Shown here: piece after piece, positions 54,238 to 62,557 of the stretch
Position numbering within the stretch: position 1 is the first letter of the stretch
How the letters are laid out: each line of letters opens with the position of its first letter
NCBI GenBank assembly: GCA_000949895.1
Contig: JWIT01000024.1
Coordinates: 1-64,000, forward strand
Source of the DNA: Agrobacterium arsenijevicii
GTDB taxonomy: Bacteria; Pseudomonadota; Alphaproteobacteria; Rhizobiales; Rhizobiaceae
Direction: 5' to 3'
Length of the DNA: 64,000 nucleotides
The notes under the pieces: model-generated
What the model was told of the DNA's origin: nothing
The model's database searches: none
The model's input: only the letters and a program-made list of their open reading frames with translations
Position numbers and translations under genes: made by a program

Positions 54238-54486
54238 GATTTCCTCCGCGGTGGTCGGGCAGAGGGAGGAGACTTTGTGATGTTATCTCCATTTTGCAGC
54301 TAGTTGATAACCCTGCCCGGACGAGCCATTCCCGGATGAGGGCTGGCTGTAATCCCGATGCCCGTCTTGCTTGCTTTGGAACGGTTTTTCTCCGTCAGTC
54401 ATGGCGGATCTGCAATCAAGTAATCGATACATTTATCGAAGCAAGATATTTCGTATTTCATCCGTAACGGAGATTGCAAGAGCATC

Positions 54487-54605
54487 GAGCCGATGGCGGG
54501 CCGCCTGGCGGCGGGGCAATATGATCGTCTCCATCATTTTATTTCCGATGGCATATGGGACGATGAGCCACTCAGGCTGGAACTGGCGCGTGACGCCGAC
54601 AGTGC
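54487..54605 (+). pseudogene. Transposase fragment, IS701-like
   Basis: The frame reads AGRLAAGQYDRLHHFISDGIWDDEPLRLELARDAD, which recalls the conserved N-terminal region of IS701-family (DDE) transposases (LHHFVxDSxWD). The frame degenerates into a low-complexity Pro/Ala stretch afterwards and no catalytic domain follows. A relic of an insertion between two effector genes. Confidence 0.5.
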
Positions 54606-54791
54606 TTCTGGCACCGTGCCGAAGGCGTCCGCCGCCGCCCGCCCGCCTGCGCGCGGCTCTTTGGACACGCGCGAGGCTGGCGCTGCAGGTGAACGGTCCA
54701 GATCTTCCGGGTTCGGTCTTTGATCCACGGATGAGCGTGCCGTCCTGAGGAAGACCGTGGGCGATCGTGGTATGAAATCAAGCAAGGCTTG

Positions 54792-54805
54792 GTTTCAATT
54801 GTAGC
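54792..54805. promoter_or_regulatory. vir box with classical CAATTG core, GTTTCAATTGTAGC
   Basis: Matches the vir-box consensus at 13 of 14 positions and is the only site here with the Agrobacterium CAATTG core. It lies 55 bp before the ATG at 54861, which suggests that the F-box gene downstream starts there. Confidence 0.7.
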
Positions 54806-55065
54806 CGAGCCGATCAGGACAGCTGCACCGTTTCGTGAGAAAAAGATGACTTTTCCGGGTATGCGGAGCATGTCTCACGGACAGGACAATCAAGCCAAAT
54901 AAAAGAAAATATTCGGCGCTCGTAGACGAAAGAAAACCTGTCGACAGCCCTGCATGGTTCGACCAGCCCGCGGGAATCACCGCACCGGGCGAAGCATCTG
55001 CGCAACCAGGTGTTTCGCAGGAGCAGGTAGTTGAAGAAGGGCGGCAACGGCTTGGAAATGAGAAA

Positions 55066-56262
55066 TTGGAATTTGAAGATCCGCACGTAGATCACCGTCC
55101 GATCAAACGACTGCGGCATAAAGGTGCGACGATCGATGCCGGGGATGCCACCCAGGATCATCCAACGGCCGCCGCCGGTTCCAGCCTCAGAATGACGGGT
55201 ATTAACGCGATCCCGGCAGAAACTTTTGGGTTGATTGGTGCTTATGTCGGCTTGAATTCGCTGGAGGAGGGGACGCGTGAGTTGACGAAGCTACGCGTCC
55301 TAAACCGCAGTCTAAATGCCTCGATAGACCTTTTACCGGAGTTAAAAAAGGCGGAGCCAACCCTTCATGCTGTCGAACTTACACGGCGTCTTATCGAAAG
55401 CGCGCATATCAAACGAAAGCGTGATGATCTTTCCGACTATTCGGCCGGAGACGGTAAAGGTGATCCGGAAAGTTGGACGAGGGGTTATCTTCACGGTCAC
55501 GTTGAAGACATCTATGCGGTTATGAAATTTAGTGATCCCGACTACAATTCCGCCTTGCTGAGAGCAGGCCTCAAGGACGTTGCCGAGCCAAATCTGCAAT
55601 CCCAGGGTGGAATGTTGTACCGTTTTGCGGTGAATGCCAGGGAGTTCGATCGCGCTGAGCAAGAGGCCATTGCTGACGCATCCGTTAAGATACTGGAGCG
55701 TAGAAAGGGTGGTCAGGTCCCGGCCGCAAAGGCTTTTTTGCACCTGAGAGAGCATTTGCAGGATGATAAGGCGTTACAAAGCCATATTGGCGCTCTCGAC
55801 CCCAGAATCTCAACTCAAGCGCAAGCCGATCCGGTTTTAGGAGCCGAATTTCGACGTGTTTTTCTGCGCGCCGAAGAGGAGAGAGCTGTCTCCGAGAAGC
55901 CGGGTGTGAGCGCTGAGGCACAGCAAAAGGATATTGATCTTCATTGCATGCGGGATGCAGCGGCGTACGGGCAGGCGCATAAGAGCGCATGGGATCACTA
56001 TAGAAGTGAGATCGCGGGGAAATTTAAAAAAGCATCTGAAGCCGAAGTGCTTGCCAAAGCCGCTACCGGATTGCGGGGAACGGATGAAGGGCTCAAGACC
56101 GAAGATGTTGCGCTCGCGGTCCGGGATAAGTTTTATGGCGCGATGAGCTATCGGGAAGCGGAAAAATTGCTGAGGATTGCGACAAGAGAATCATTCACCG
56201 TCAACGAAAAGCGAGCAGTTTTACTCGAAAGATCTCCTCGGAAAGACGGGCGTGCAGATTAA
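55066..56262 (+). CDS. Second F-box-like effector; start region frameshifted
   Basis: 398 residues from TTG 55066, a poor start; ATG 55192 would be next. The F-box-like motif INAIPAETFGLIGAYVGLNSLEEGTRELTKLRVLNRSL stands at about 44-81, preceded by KRLRHKG, a possible nuclear signal. The same frame is open back to 54850 without a start (KRKYSALVDERKPVDSP). ATG 54861, 55 bp after a vir box, opens a short frame that stops at 54902 and would join this one after a +1 shift at the A-rich AAATAAAAGAAAA. So the gene is either frameshifted or uses a recoding event. The tail ERSPRKDGRAD is weakly basic. Confidence 0.65.
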   Translation: MEFEDPHVDHRPIKRLRHKGATIDAGDATQDHPTAAAGSSLRMTGINAIPAETFGLIGAYVGLNSLEEGTRELTKLRVLNRSLNASIDLLPELKKAEPTLHAVELTRRLIESAHIKRKRDDLSDYSAGDGKGDPESWTRGYLHGHVEDIYAVMKFSDPDYNSALLRAGLKDVAEPNLQSQGGMLYRFAVNAREFDRAEQEAIADASVKILERRKGGQVPAAKAFLHLREHLQDDKALQSHIGALDPRISTQAQADPVLGAEFRRVFLRAEEERAVSEKPGVSAEAQQKDIDLHCMRDAAAYGQAHKSAWDHYRSEIAGKFKKASEAEVLAKAATGLRGTDEGLKTEDVALAVRDKFYGAMSYREAEKLLRIATRESFTVNEKRAVLLERSPRKDGRAD

Positions 56263-56456
56263 CGGGCGTAACGAATAGACGGCGCAGCGCCATTTCGGTT
56301 GCGGTCACTTGGGGGTACTGCAGGCAGGCGCCGATGTAACGTCCCTGTTGCCGTGCATAATCCCGGCGGCGCAACCCCGGGTATCAGTACCTGCACGAAT
56401 GCGTCAGTGCGGGGTCGGTGTGGTAGCGGGCCGCTCAGTAAAATATTGAGCGGAAT

Positions 56457-56700
56457 CAACCGCCCCGGATTTGCCGGAGGCTTCAACTCATGAGAGATAT
56501 GAGCAAGGCTATGAACAAATTCTCGCCCGAAGTCCGTGAGCGTGCCATTCGAATGGTGCTGGATCACGAAGCAGAGCACCCGTAGCGGTGGGCTGTCGTT
56601 TCATCTATCGCGCCAAGATTGACTGCTCACCAGCCACGTTGCACGAATGGGTCAAGAAGGCCGAGGCCAGCAGTGTGATCCATCGCATAGGCCGATGAGC
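56457..56700 (+). pseudogene. IS3-family transposase OrfA remnant
   Basis: MNKFSPEVRERAIRMVLDHEAEHPS at 56511 onward is the N-terminus of rhizobial IS3-family OrfA proteins. A stop interrupts it after EHP, and the continuation (RWAVVSSIAPR, then LHEWVKKAE) is spread over other frames. AACCGCCCCGGATTTGCCGG near 56458 looks like the element's left end. Not functional. Confidence 0.75.
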
Positions 56701-57152
56701 GTGAGGGCAGACGAAGAGGGCACTATTACATTTGCAATCGGTTGAGGTTTGACAGCCAGTGACATCGTCCACGCTCAGTGGAAGAGTGAGTGCCATCTGA
56801 CCATTGTAGCCGTCCGATGACGCCGTTTCGGATATCCTGGCAGAGTTGCAACTTGAACGGCGTCGAATGCCGACGATATGGTCCTCGGGACTTCATGAGC
56901 CTTCTCCGATTGAGGCCCGCAGAGTGTATCAGTTTTTCCGTATCCCGTGGTCCAGCCCGAGGGGTTCACTCCAAAAAGGGGTCAATGTTCGGTGCTGATT
57001 GACACGCAGGCCGCCGCTGATGCTCAAGCGCGAACTCTTCGGCGTTGCGTGTCATCTCACTCAGAAACTGCAAAGGAAGCGACTGTCGGGGCGACGTCGC
57101 CCGGGCGGCGAAGCGGAACGTTCCGATCACCGGCCCAAGGCGCCCTCGAGAT
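56701..57152. other. Insertion-sequence debris, no intact gene
   Basis: No intact frame. CAAAAAGGGGTCAATGTTCG near 56972-56991, then GATTGACAC, recalls the terminus of IS21-family elements. The 3' end of the ABC ATPase gene lies directly beyond. It marks the junction between the vir-associated region and the sugar operon. Confidence 0.45.
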
Positions 57153-58229
57153 TTATGCCGCGATCCGCAAACCGGAATCGGCGGAATAGAGATGGGTGTC
57201 CTTGGGGTCGAACGCGAAACCGAGCTGTTCGCCAGGGCGGATGCGGATGTCCTGCGAGACCGTCGCCGCGAATGCGGCATCGCCCACCAGCGCATGGATG
57301 ATCCGGGTCGATCCAAGCTCCTCGATGAATTCCGCATAGGTTGTCAGCGCGCCGGGAGTGCCGGGTTCCACGAGACGGACCGACTCGGCGCGAATGCCGA
57401 AGACGACCGCCTGTTCCGCATATTGTCCGGATATTTCCGGCCGGACCTTGATGTCGGTGCCATGGGGGTCCCGGAACCGGCCGTCGGCGGCGATGTTACC
57501 TTCGAGCAGGTTCATCGCCGGCGTGCCGACGAAGCCGGCCACGAACCGGGTCGCCGGATTGTGATAGATTTCGGACGGCGTGCCCACCTGCTCCACCTGT
57601 CCGCCGTTCATCACGATGATGCGGTCCGCCAGCGTCATGGCTTCATGCTGATCATGTGTGACAAAAACGGATGTGGCGGCAAGCTGGCGGTGTAGCCGCC
57701 GTATTTCCGCGCGCATCACCACCCGCAGCTTGGCGTCGAGATTTGACAGGGGTTCATCGAACAGGAACACGGCCGGCTCGCGGATGATGGCCCTTGCCAT
57801 CGCCACCCGCTGCCGCTGACCGCCGGACAGCGCGGCTGGCTTGCGGCCGAGATAGTCGGTCAAACCGACGATCTTTGCCGTTTCCTCAACACGTCTTTGG
57901 CGCTCGGGCTTCGGTACTCCCGCCACCTTCAGCGCATAACCGATGTTGGCGGCGACGGTCATATGCGGGTACAAGGCGTAGTTCTGGAAGACCATGGCGC
58001 AACCGCGCTCCCGTGGCTCCATGTGATTAACGATCCTTCCGTCGATCGCCATGTCGCCCGACGTGATATCCTCCAGACCGGCGATCATGCGCAAAAGGGT
58101 CGATTTTCCGCATCCGGAAGGCCCGAGGATCACGACAAACTCGCCGGAGCCGATTTCGAGGTCCACCCCGTGTATGACCGGAAGGTCACCGTAGGATTTC
58201 CGAATGTTGCGTAACGAAATTGGTGCCAT
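57153..58229 (-). CDS. Sugar ABC transporter ATPase (UgpC/MsmX/MalK type)
   Basis: 358 residues from ATG 58229 (AAGGGG upstream). Walker A LGPSGCGKSTLL, signature LSGGQRQRVAMARAI, Walker B VFLFDEPLSNLD, H-loop VFVTHDQHEAM, and a C-terminal TOBE regulatory domain as in carbohydrate importers. Cytosolic motor of the transporter encoded upstream in the same operon; it lies 25 bp after the ROK gene. Confidence 0.95.
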   Translation of the reverse strand: MAPISLRNIRKSYGDLPVIHGVDLEIGSGEFVVILGPSGCGKSTLLRMIAGLEDITSGDMAIDGRIVNHMEPRERGCAMVFQNYALYPHMTVAANIGYALKVAGVPKPERQRRVEETAKIVGLTDYLGRKPAALSGGQRQRVAMARAIIREPAVFLFDEPLSNLDAKLRVVMRAEIRRLHRQLAATSVFVTHDQHEAMTLADRIIVMNGGQVEQVGTPSEIYHNPATRFVAGFVGTPAMNLLEGNIAADGRFRDPHGTDIKVRPEISGQYAEQAVVFGIRAESVRLVEPGTPGALTTYAEFIEELGSTRIIHALVGDAAFAATVSQDIRIRPGEQLGFAFDPKDTHLYSADSGLRIAA

Positions 58230-58254
58230 AGGAATTCCCCTTTTTATGTGCGAA

Positions 58255-59373
58255 TTATGATTGCGGGTTTCGCGGATTGCGCAGGAAATGGTATCCGGCC
58301 AGCGCACAGGCGCCGCGGTTGAGCGAGGTCTCGTTGATCGGGGTGACGATTGGCCATCGCAGCAGCCGGTGTGCATCCTCCGGGTTCAGCAGGTTGCTGC
58401 CGATCGGCTCCAGCCGGATGGCCGCACAGATCGCCTGGAGAACGGGGCCAGGCATATAGGAGCAGACAAACAGCCTGTCGACATCGTATGTCCTGACGGC
58501 TATCTGGGCCGCCAGGGTCAGGGAGGCGCCGGCTTCCCTGCACCAAACGCCTACGGAGGGAGGAAGCTCTCCGTCGTTGCGCCAGTCCTCGACCCTTTCG
58601 AGATTTGCAACCTTGAGGAAATTCCCGATCGTCGGCCGGAAATCGTTCCTCGGAACGAAGTTGCCGATTTCGCCGGCGTTTGCCGAGACCCCTTCATAGA
58701 GTTCATTGTTGTGGACCAGGGCCCCGCCAACGCCTCCTCCGAGATAGAAGCAAAAATAGTGGCTGTGTCGCCTTGAGAGGCCTTCGCGAATCGTGCCGAC
58801 CGCAATTGCCTTGGCGTCGTTCTGGATGGTCACGGGGAGCGAGAAACACGTCTCGAAATGTGCCTTCAGGTTCACCCGCGACCACGCGAGAGGACTGCCT
58901 ATCGAAATGACCCGGCGGCCCTTCTCGATGAAAAAACCCTGTGCGGCGATCCCGATGCCGACAAAATGTTCCGTCGCGCCGACGGTTGTGAACGCTTCAG
59001 TGATCATCGCGGTTGCCTTGTCCAGCGTCCGGTCCGGTTCGCGGAAATCCCCGCTTACCTCCCTTTTGTAAAGGCGCTCGCCGGCCAGATCCTCGACCGT
59101 CACCACCAGACGCTCGTTTGCCAGCACCAGTCCGAGGACGAGCAGGCTTCCCGCTCGAAAGACCAGTCTTCTGGACGGCTGGCCTCGGGTTCCGGTCGAT
59201 TCCGCCTGTTCATCAAGATAACCGTTGTCGACAAGACTCTTGACGGTACGCGTCATGGTTTGCGGGGAAACGCCGAACTGGTGGGACAGCTCGAAGCGGC
59301 TCGGCGCAGTCCCTGAAATCACGGTCTCGAGCGTTTGAAGTTGAAGCTCGTTCAGCTCTCGATGAAACGTCAC
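58255..59373 (-). CDS. ROK-family repressor
   Basis: 372 residues from GTG 59373. A MarR-like winged helix (about 20-70, SRFELSHQFGVSPQTMTRTVKSLVDNGYL) is followed by the ROK sugar-kinase-like fold (VGIGIAAQGFF, VTIQNDAKAIAVGT, CFYLGGGVGGALV). The zinc motif CxCGxxGC common in ROK proteins is absent. It probably senses the imported sugar and controls the operon, with the palindrome at 63865-63893 as operator. Confidence 0.88.
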   Translation of the reverse strand: MTFHRELNELQLQTLETVISGTAPSRFELSHQFGVSPQTMTRTVKSLVDNGYLDEQAESTGTRGQPSRRLVFRAGSLLVLGLVLANERLVVTVEDLAGERLYKREVSGDFREPDRTLDKATAMITEAFTTVGATEHFVGIGIAAQGFFIEKGRRVISIGSPLAWSRVNLKAHFETCFSLPVTIQNDAKAIAVGTIREGLSRRHSHYFCFYLGGGVGGALVHNNELYEGVSANAGEIGNFVPRNDFRPTIGNFLKVANLERVEDWRNDGELPPSVGVWCREAGASLTLAAQIAVRTYDVDRLFVCSYMPGPVLQAICAAIRLEPIGSNLLNPEDAHRLLRWPIVTPINETSLNRGACALAGYHFLRNPRNPQS

Positions 59374-59377
59374 AAGA

Positions 59378-60757
59378 TCACCCCGCTTTTCTCAGTTTCA
59401 ACCTTAGTCCCAACGGCACAGGCCGGTCATAGTCCGCCTCTACGTCTTCATAACCCCGGCAGAAATTTCCCGGTCTGAGGATTGCGCCTCCGAAGGGGCG
59501 AAACAACTGGACCGAGCCTCCACCGTCGAGATGCATGCCCTCTATCGCACCGTATCGCTGCAACAGCTCGGCAATATCGAACAACGTCGCTCCCTGTGCG
59601 ATTACGTCACGAGCGGCATAGGTAGATTTGCCTTCCACGGCGAGGAGAAAAAGATCGCCGTTGGCATCGATGCCGGCGCCAAGCCTCGCAGCGCGTGTTT
59701 CATGCCAATCCGCTTTCCAATTGTAGGGCGATGGCTGGGTCAGATCTCCGGAGGCCCCTTCTATGAAGACCCCTTCCTTTTCGAAGACTGCGTCGTCGCT
59801 AAACGCAACGCCGTCTCTCACGAGACGCGGACCGGCTTGCACACCCTCCACGACCGTGCCGTTCCGGATGGAATACGAGACTGGCTGCCCTTGCCGGAGA
59901 GCTTCGAGCAGGCCCCGTTCTGGCTCATCTGAAAAGCGCAGTACGCACCCCGTCCTTGGAACCGGCATGCCGCCGCCCCGGGACATGGCCACGGCGAAGC
60001 GTCCGACGACGGCGACCTCGACGGCACTTTCGGCCCGCGGCGTCAGACCATCGATCGTACCGTAGTAGCGTGCTATCGCGACCGGCTCCGCCGACTTCTC
60101 CTGGAACGCTCCCGATGCATGGGAAAGAAGAACGGTTCCGTCGGGAAGGGTCACGGCAACATCTGTAAAGCAGAGATTCCTGATCGCGCTCGCCTTGCCA
60201 TCGAAGACCAGGCACGCTCTGGGAACCTGGGGAGGGTACTGGATTACGCCCGCCGTCGCGACCATTCCCACGGGGTCGCCATAGGCTTCGAAATGGGTAT
60301 CCAGCTCCCTTGGCTCGAAGAGGAAGTAATTGGCGTTCGAGAAGATTTCATCCCTGGCGAGACTGGCGCTGCGCAGGCGCATGTAGTCGGTATAGGCAAG
60401 CGGGATGGGATATTTCGAGGGTGTGGAGCTTCGTCTGTCGCTCCAGAGTTCACAGGCGGACGCCCCGGCATTCTTATATTGTCTGGCCATGGCCGCCGAG
60501 CGAGCAGCCCAAAGCTCCATCTTTTTTCCCTGAAGCTCGACCACGCTTTTATCTTCGATGCGGCGTTCCGGGGGCGGAACCTGGTAGGTCGGCGCTCCCA
60601 GCCTTGCCGACGCTAGGGCAGCTTCAATCGATGCGACGGCTTCGCCCGGCGGCGAGTCGTTGAATGGCTCTACCTGGAATCGTTCGGCATGAACGACTAC
60701 AATATTTGCCTTAAGTCCGGAAGCGAGGATCACGGTCTCTTTTCTGATAGCTTGCAT
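59378..60757 (-). CDS. Phosphodiester glycosidase (NAGPA)-domain protein
   Basis: 459 residues from ATG 60757 (AAAGG upstream; ATG 60781 overlapping the permease stop is possible). The C-terminal part has GIDANGDLFLLAVEGKS, GATLFDIAELLQRYGAIEGMHLDGGGSVQLF, the core of the NAGPA/DUF2233 domain whose founding member splits GlcNAc from a phosphodiester. GVQAGPRLVRDG is another family landmark. There is no signal peptide, so it would act on imported substrate in the cytosol. Being inside a sugar ABC operon, it may process a phosphodiester-linked or amino-sugar compound (inference). Confidence 0.75.
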   Translation of the reverse strand: MQAIRKETVILASGLKANIVVVHAERFQVEPFNDSPPGEAVASIEAALASARLGAPTYQVPPPERRIEDKSVVELQGKKMELWAARSAAMARQYKNAGASACELWSDRRSSTPSKYPIPLAYTDYMRLRSASLARDEIFSNANYFLFEPRELDTHFEAYGDPVGMVATAGVIQYPPQVPRACLVFDGKASAIRNLCFTDVAVTLPDGTVLLSHASGAFQEKSAEPVAIARYYGTIDGLTPRAESAVEVAVVGRFAVAMSRGGGMPVPRTGCVLRFSDEPERGLLEALRQGQPVSYSIRNGTVVEGVQAGPRLVRDGVAFSDDAVFEKEGVFIEGASGDLTQPSPYNWKADWHETRAARLGAGIDANGDLFLLAVEGKSTYAARDVIAQGATLFDIAELLQRYGAIEGMHLDGGGSVQLFRPFGGAILRPGNFCRGYEDVEADYDRPVPLGLRLKLRKAG

Positions 60758-60780
60758 AGTAGAGCCTTTCATATCGATCA

Positions 60781-61614
60781 TTACTTCACACCGCCCGCGA
60801 CGAATCCCTGGATGACGTACCGTTGGCCAAGAATGTAGATCGCCACCAGGGGCAGGGTGGAAATGACCGACCCCGCCATGAACCAGGTCCACTGGGCGTC
60901 GAACTCGCTCACCAGGCTGATGAGGCCGCGCGGGACGGTGTAGAGTTCGGGTGAGTTCAGATAGAGGATCGGGCGAAGGAGCTCGTCCCAGCTATGAATG
61001 AAGGCGACCACGAATACTGAAATGAGTGCCGGCACGGAAAGCGGGAGATAGATATCCCGGAAGATCCGAAAGGCCGATGCTCCATCCATGCGTCCGGCCT
61101 CGGCGAAGTCGTTCGGCAGTGCTGAGAAATACTCGCGTAACATGAATGTTCCGAACGATCCGACGAGGAACGATGGCACGATCAATGGCAGAAACGTGTT
61201 GATCCATCCAAGCTGCCGCATCAGGAGATATTCCGGGATGATTGTCACCTCGTTTGGGACGAACGCCGTTGCCAGCACGACAGCGAAAAGAAAATTCCGC
61301 CCGCGAAACGGGACTTTCGCGAAGACATAACCCGCCATGGCGCAGGTGATAACCTGACCCACCGCGGCCGAGGTCGAGACGATCAGCGAATTGACAAAAT
61401 ACGTCGTGAAATCCCTTTCGGTGAGCACCGACGTATAGTTGGCGAAGGGAGCGTCGGTCAGCAACTGCGTCGGGACGAAGCTCGGTGGCAGGCTGAAGAG
61501 GTCCGCCGGCTCCTTGAACGAGGTAATCAGCATCCAGAGAAAGGGAGACAGTGTCACGAGGGCATAGACTGCGAGCACGCCATAGAGGGCGGCAAGGAGC
61601 GACCGTTTATTCAT
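60781..61614 (-). CDS. Sugar ABC transporter permease (MalG type)
   Basis: 277 residues from ATG 61614, which overlaps the end of the first permease gene. Six membrane helices and the EAA loop EAGRMDGASAFRIFRDIYLPLSVPAL, typical of carbohydrate importers of the CUT1 class. It pairs with the permease upstream to form the channel. Confidence 0.93.
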   Translation of the reverse strand: MNKRSLLAALYGVLAVYALVTLSPFLWMLITSFKEPADLFSLPPSFVPTQLLTDAPFANYTSVLTERDFTTYFVNSLIVSTSAAVGQVITCAMAGYVFAKVPFRGRNFLFAVVLATAFVPNEVTIIPEYLLMRQLGWINTFLPLIVPSFLVGSFGTFMLREYFSALPNDFAEAGRMDGASAFRIFRDIYLPLSVPALISVFVVAFIHSWDELLRPILYLNSPELYTVPRGLISLVSEFDAQWTWFMAGSVISTLPLVAIYILGQRYVIQGFVAGGVK

Positions 61615-62485
61615 GGACCCATCTCCGGCGTACATAGAAATTGGTAAGTGTGATGAAGCCGACCACGAAGCACAGCAGATATGCCAGCGCGGAGGCATAA
61701 CCCATCTGGAAATGCACGAAGGCATTCTCGTAGATGAAGAAGGCGAGGGTGCTGGAGGCACCGTTCGGCCCTCCGCCCGTCAGGGCGTATGTAAGCTCGA
61801 AGGTCTGGGTTGACCGGACGAGCGCGATGATCAGCACGAAGAACAGGCTGCGGGACAGAAGTGGTATGGTGATTTCGAAGAACTGCCGAATCCTCTTGGC
61901 GCCGTCGATCTTTGCCGCCTCGTAGACGGAGGTGTCGATCGTCTGGAGGCCTGCGAGAAGAAGCAGCATGTAGAAGCCGCTGTCCTTCCATATGGCGACG
62001 ATTGCCACGGCCGGAAGCGCCCAGGTTGGATCGGCCAGCCATGCCGGCGGCGTGGAAACGCCGAGCCAGAGCAGGAGATTGTTCAGGATTCCGAACTTGG
62101 TCGAGAAAATCCACCGCCATGCCAGCGCGACCGCGACGGTCGAGGTGATGTAGGGCAGGAAAAATGCCCCCCGGAAGAACGCGGATATCCGCAATGCATT
62201 GTTCAGCAGGACGGCAAGGACTGTCGCCAAGGCGATCGCGCCTGGAACGTAGAGAAGGGTGAACCATGCCGTGTTGAGGAAGACTTTCGCCGCCGCCGGC
62301 GAGGTGAGGATCTGGATGTAATTGTCGAGACCGACCCACTGGGGCTGGTCGAAGATCTGCCATCGCGTGAACGACATGATGAACGCCCATACCACGGGCA
62401 CCAGACGGAAAACCGTCAGGCCGACAAGCGTTGGCAGCAGGAAGAAAAAGGCGATCCAAGGGAACGCGCGGGCGTTACTCTGCAT
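61607..62485 (-). CDS. Sugar ABC transporter permease (MalF/UgpA type)
   Basis: 292 residues, GGAGAG before ATG 62485. Six membrane helices with the EAA loop YEAAKIDGAKRIRQFFEITIPLL. First permease of the CUT1-type transporter, translated in tandem with the second one (8-base overlap). Confidence 0.93.
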   Translation of the reverse strand: MQSNARAFPWIAFFFLLPTLVGLTVFRLVPVVWAFIMSFTRWQIFDQPQWVGLDNYIQILTSPAAAKVFLNTAWFTLLYVPGAIALATVLAVLLNNALRISAFFRGAFFLPYITSTVAVALAWRWIFSTKFGILNNLLLWLGVSTPPAWLADPTWALPAVAIVAIWKDSGFYMLLLLAGLQTIDTSVYEAAKIDGAKRIRQFFEITIPLLSRSLFFVLIIALVRSTQTFELTYALTGGGPNGASSTLAFFIYENAFVHFQMGYASALAYLLCFVVGFITLTNFYVRRRWVHE

Positions 62486-62557
62486 AATGCTCTCCTGCGC
62501 CGGGAAAGAGAGGCTCTTTTCCCGGCAACGAAAATTTAAGGAGTTGTTGGCGTTTGC

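Noticed and set aside
56820..56845. CAGGATATC within a T-DNA-border-like context (minus strand); similar strings near 4229 and 54018
   Set aside because: Only 8-10 bases of the 25-bp border match; the GTMAA part is missing, and they lie in IS debris, a spacer or a coding region. No convincing border repeat is present in the window.
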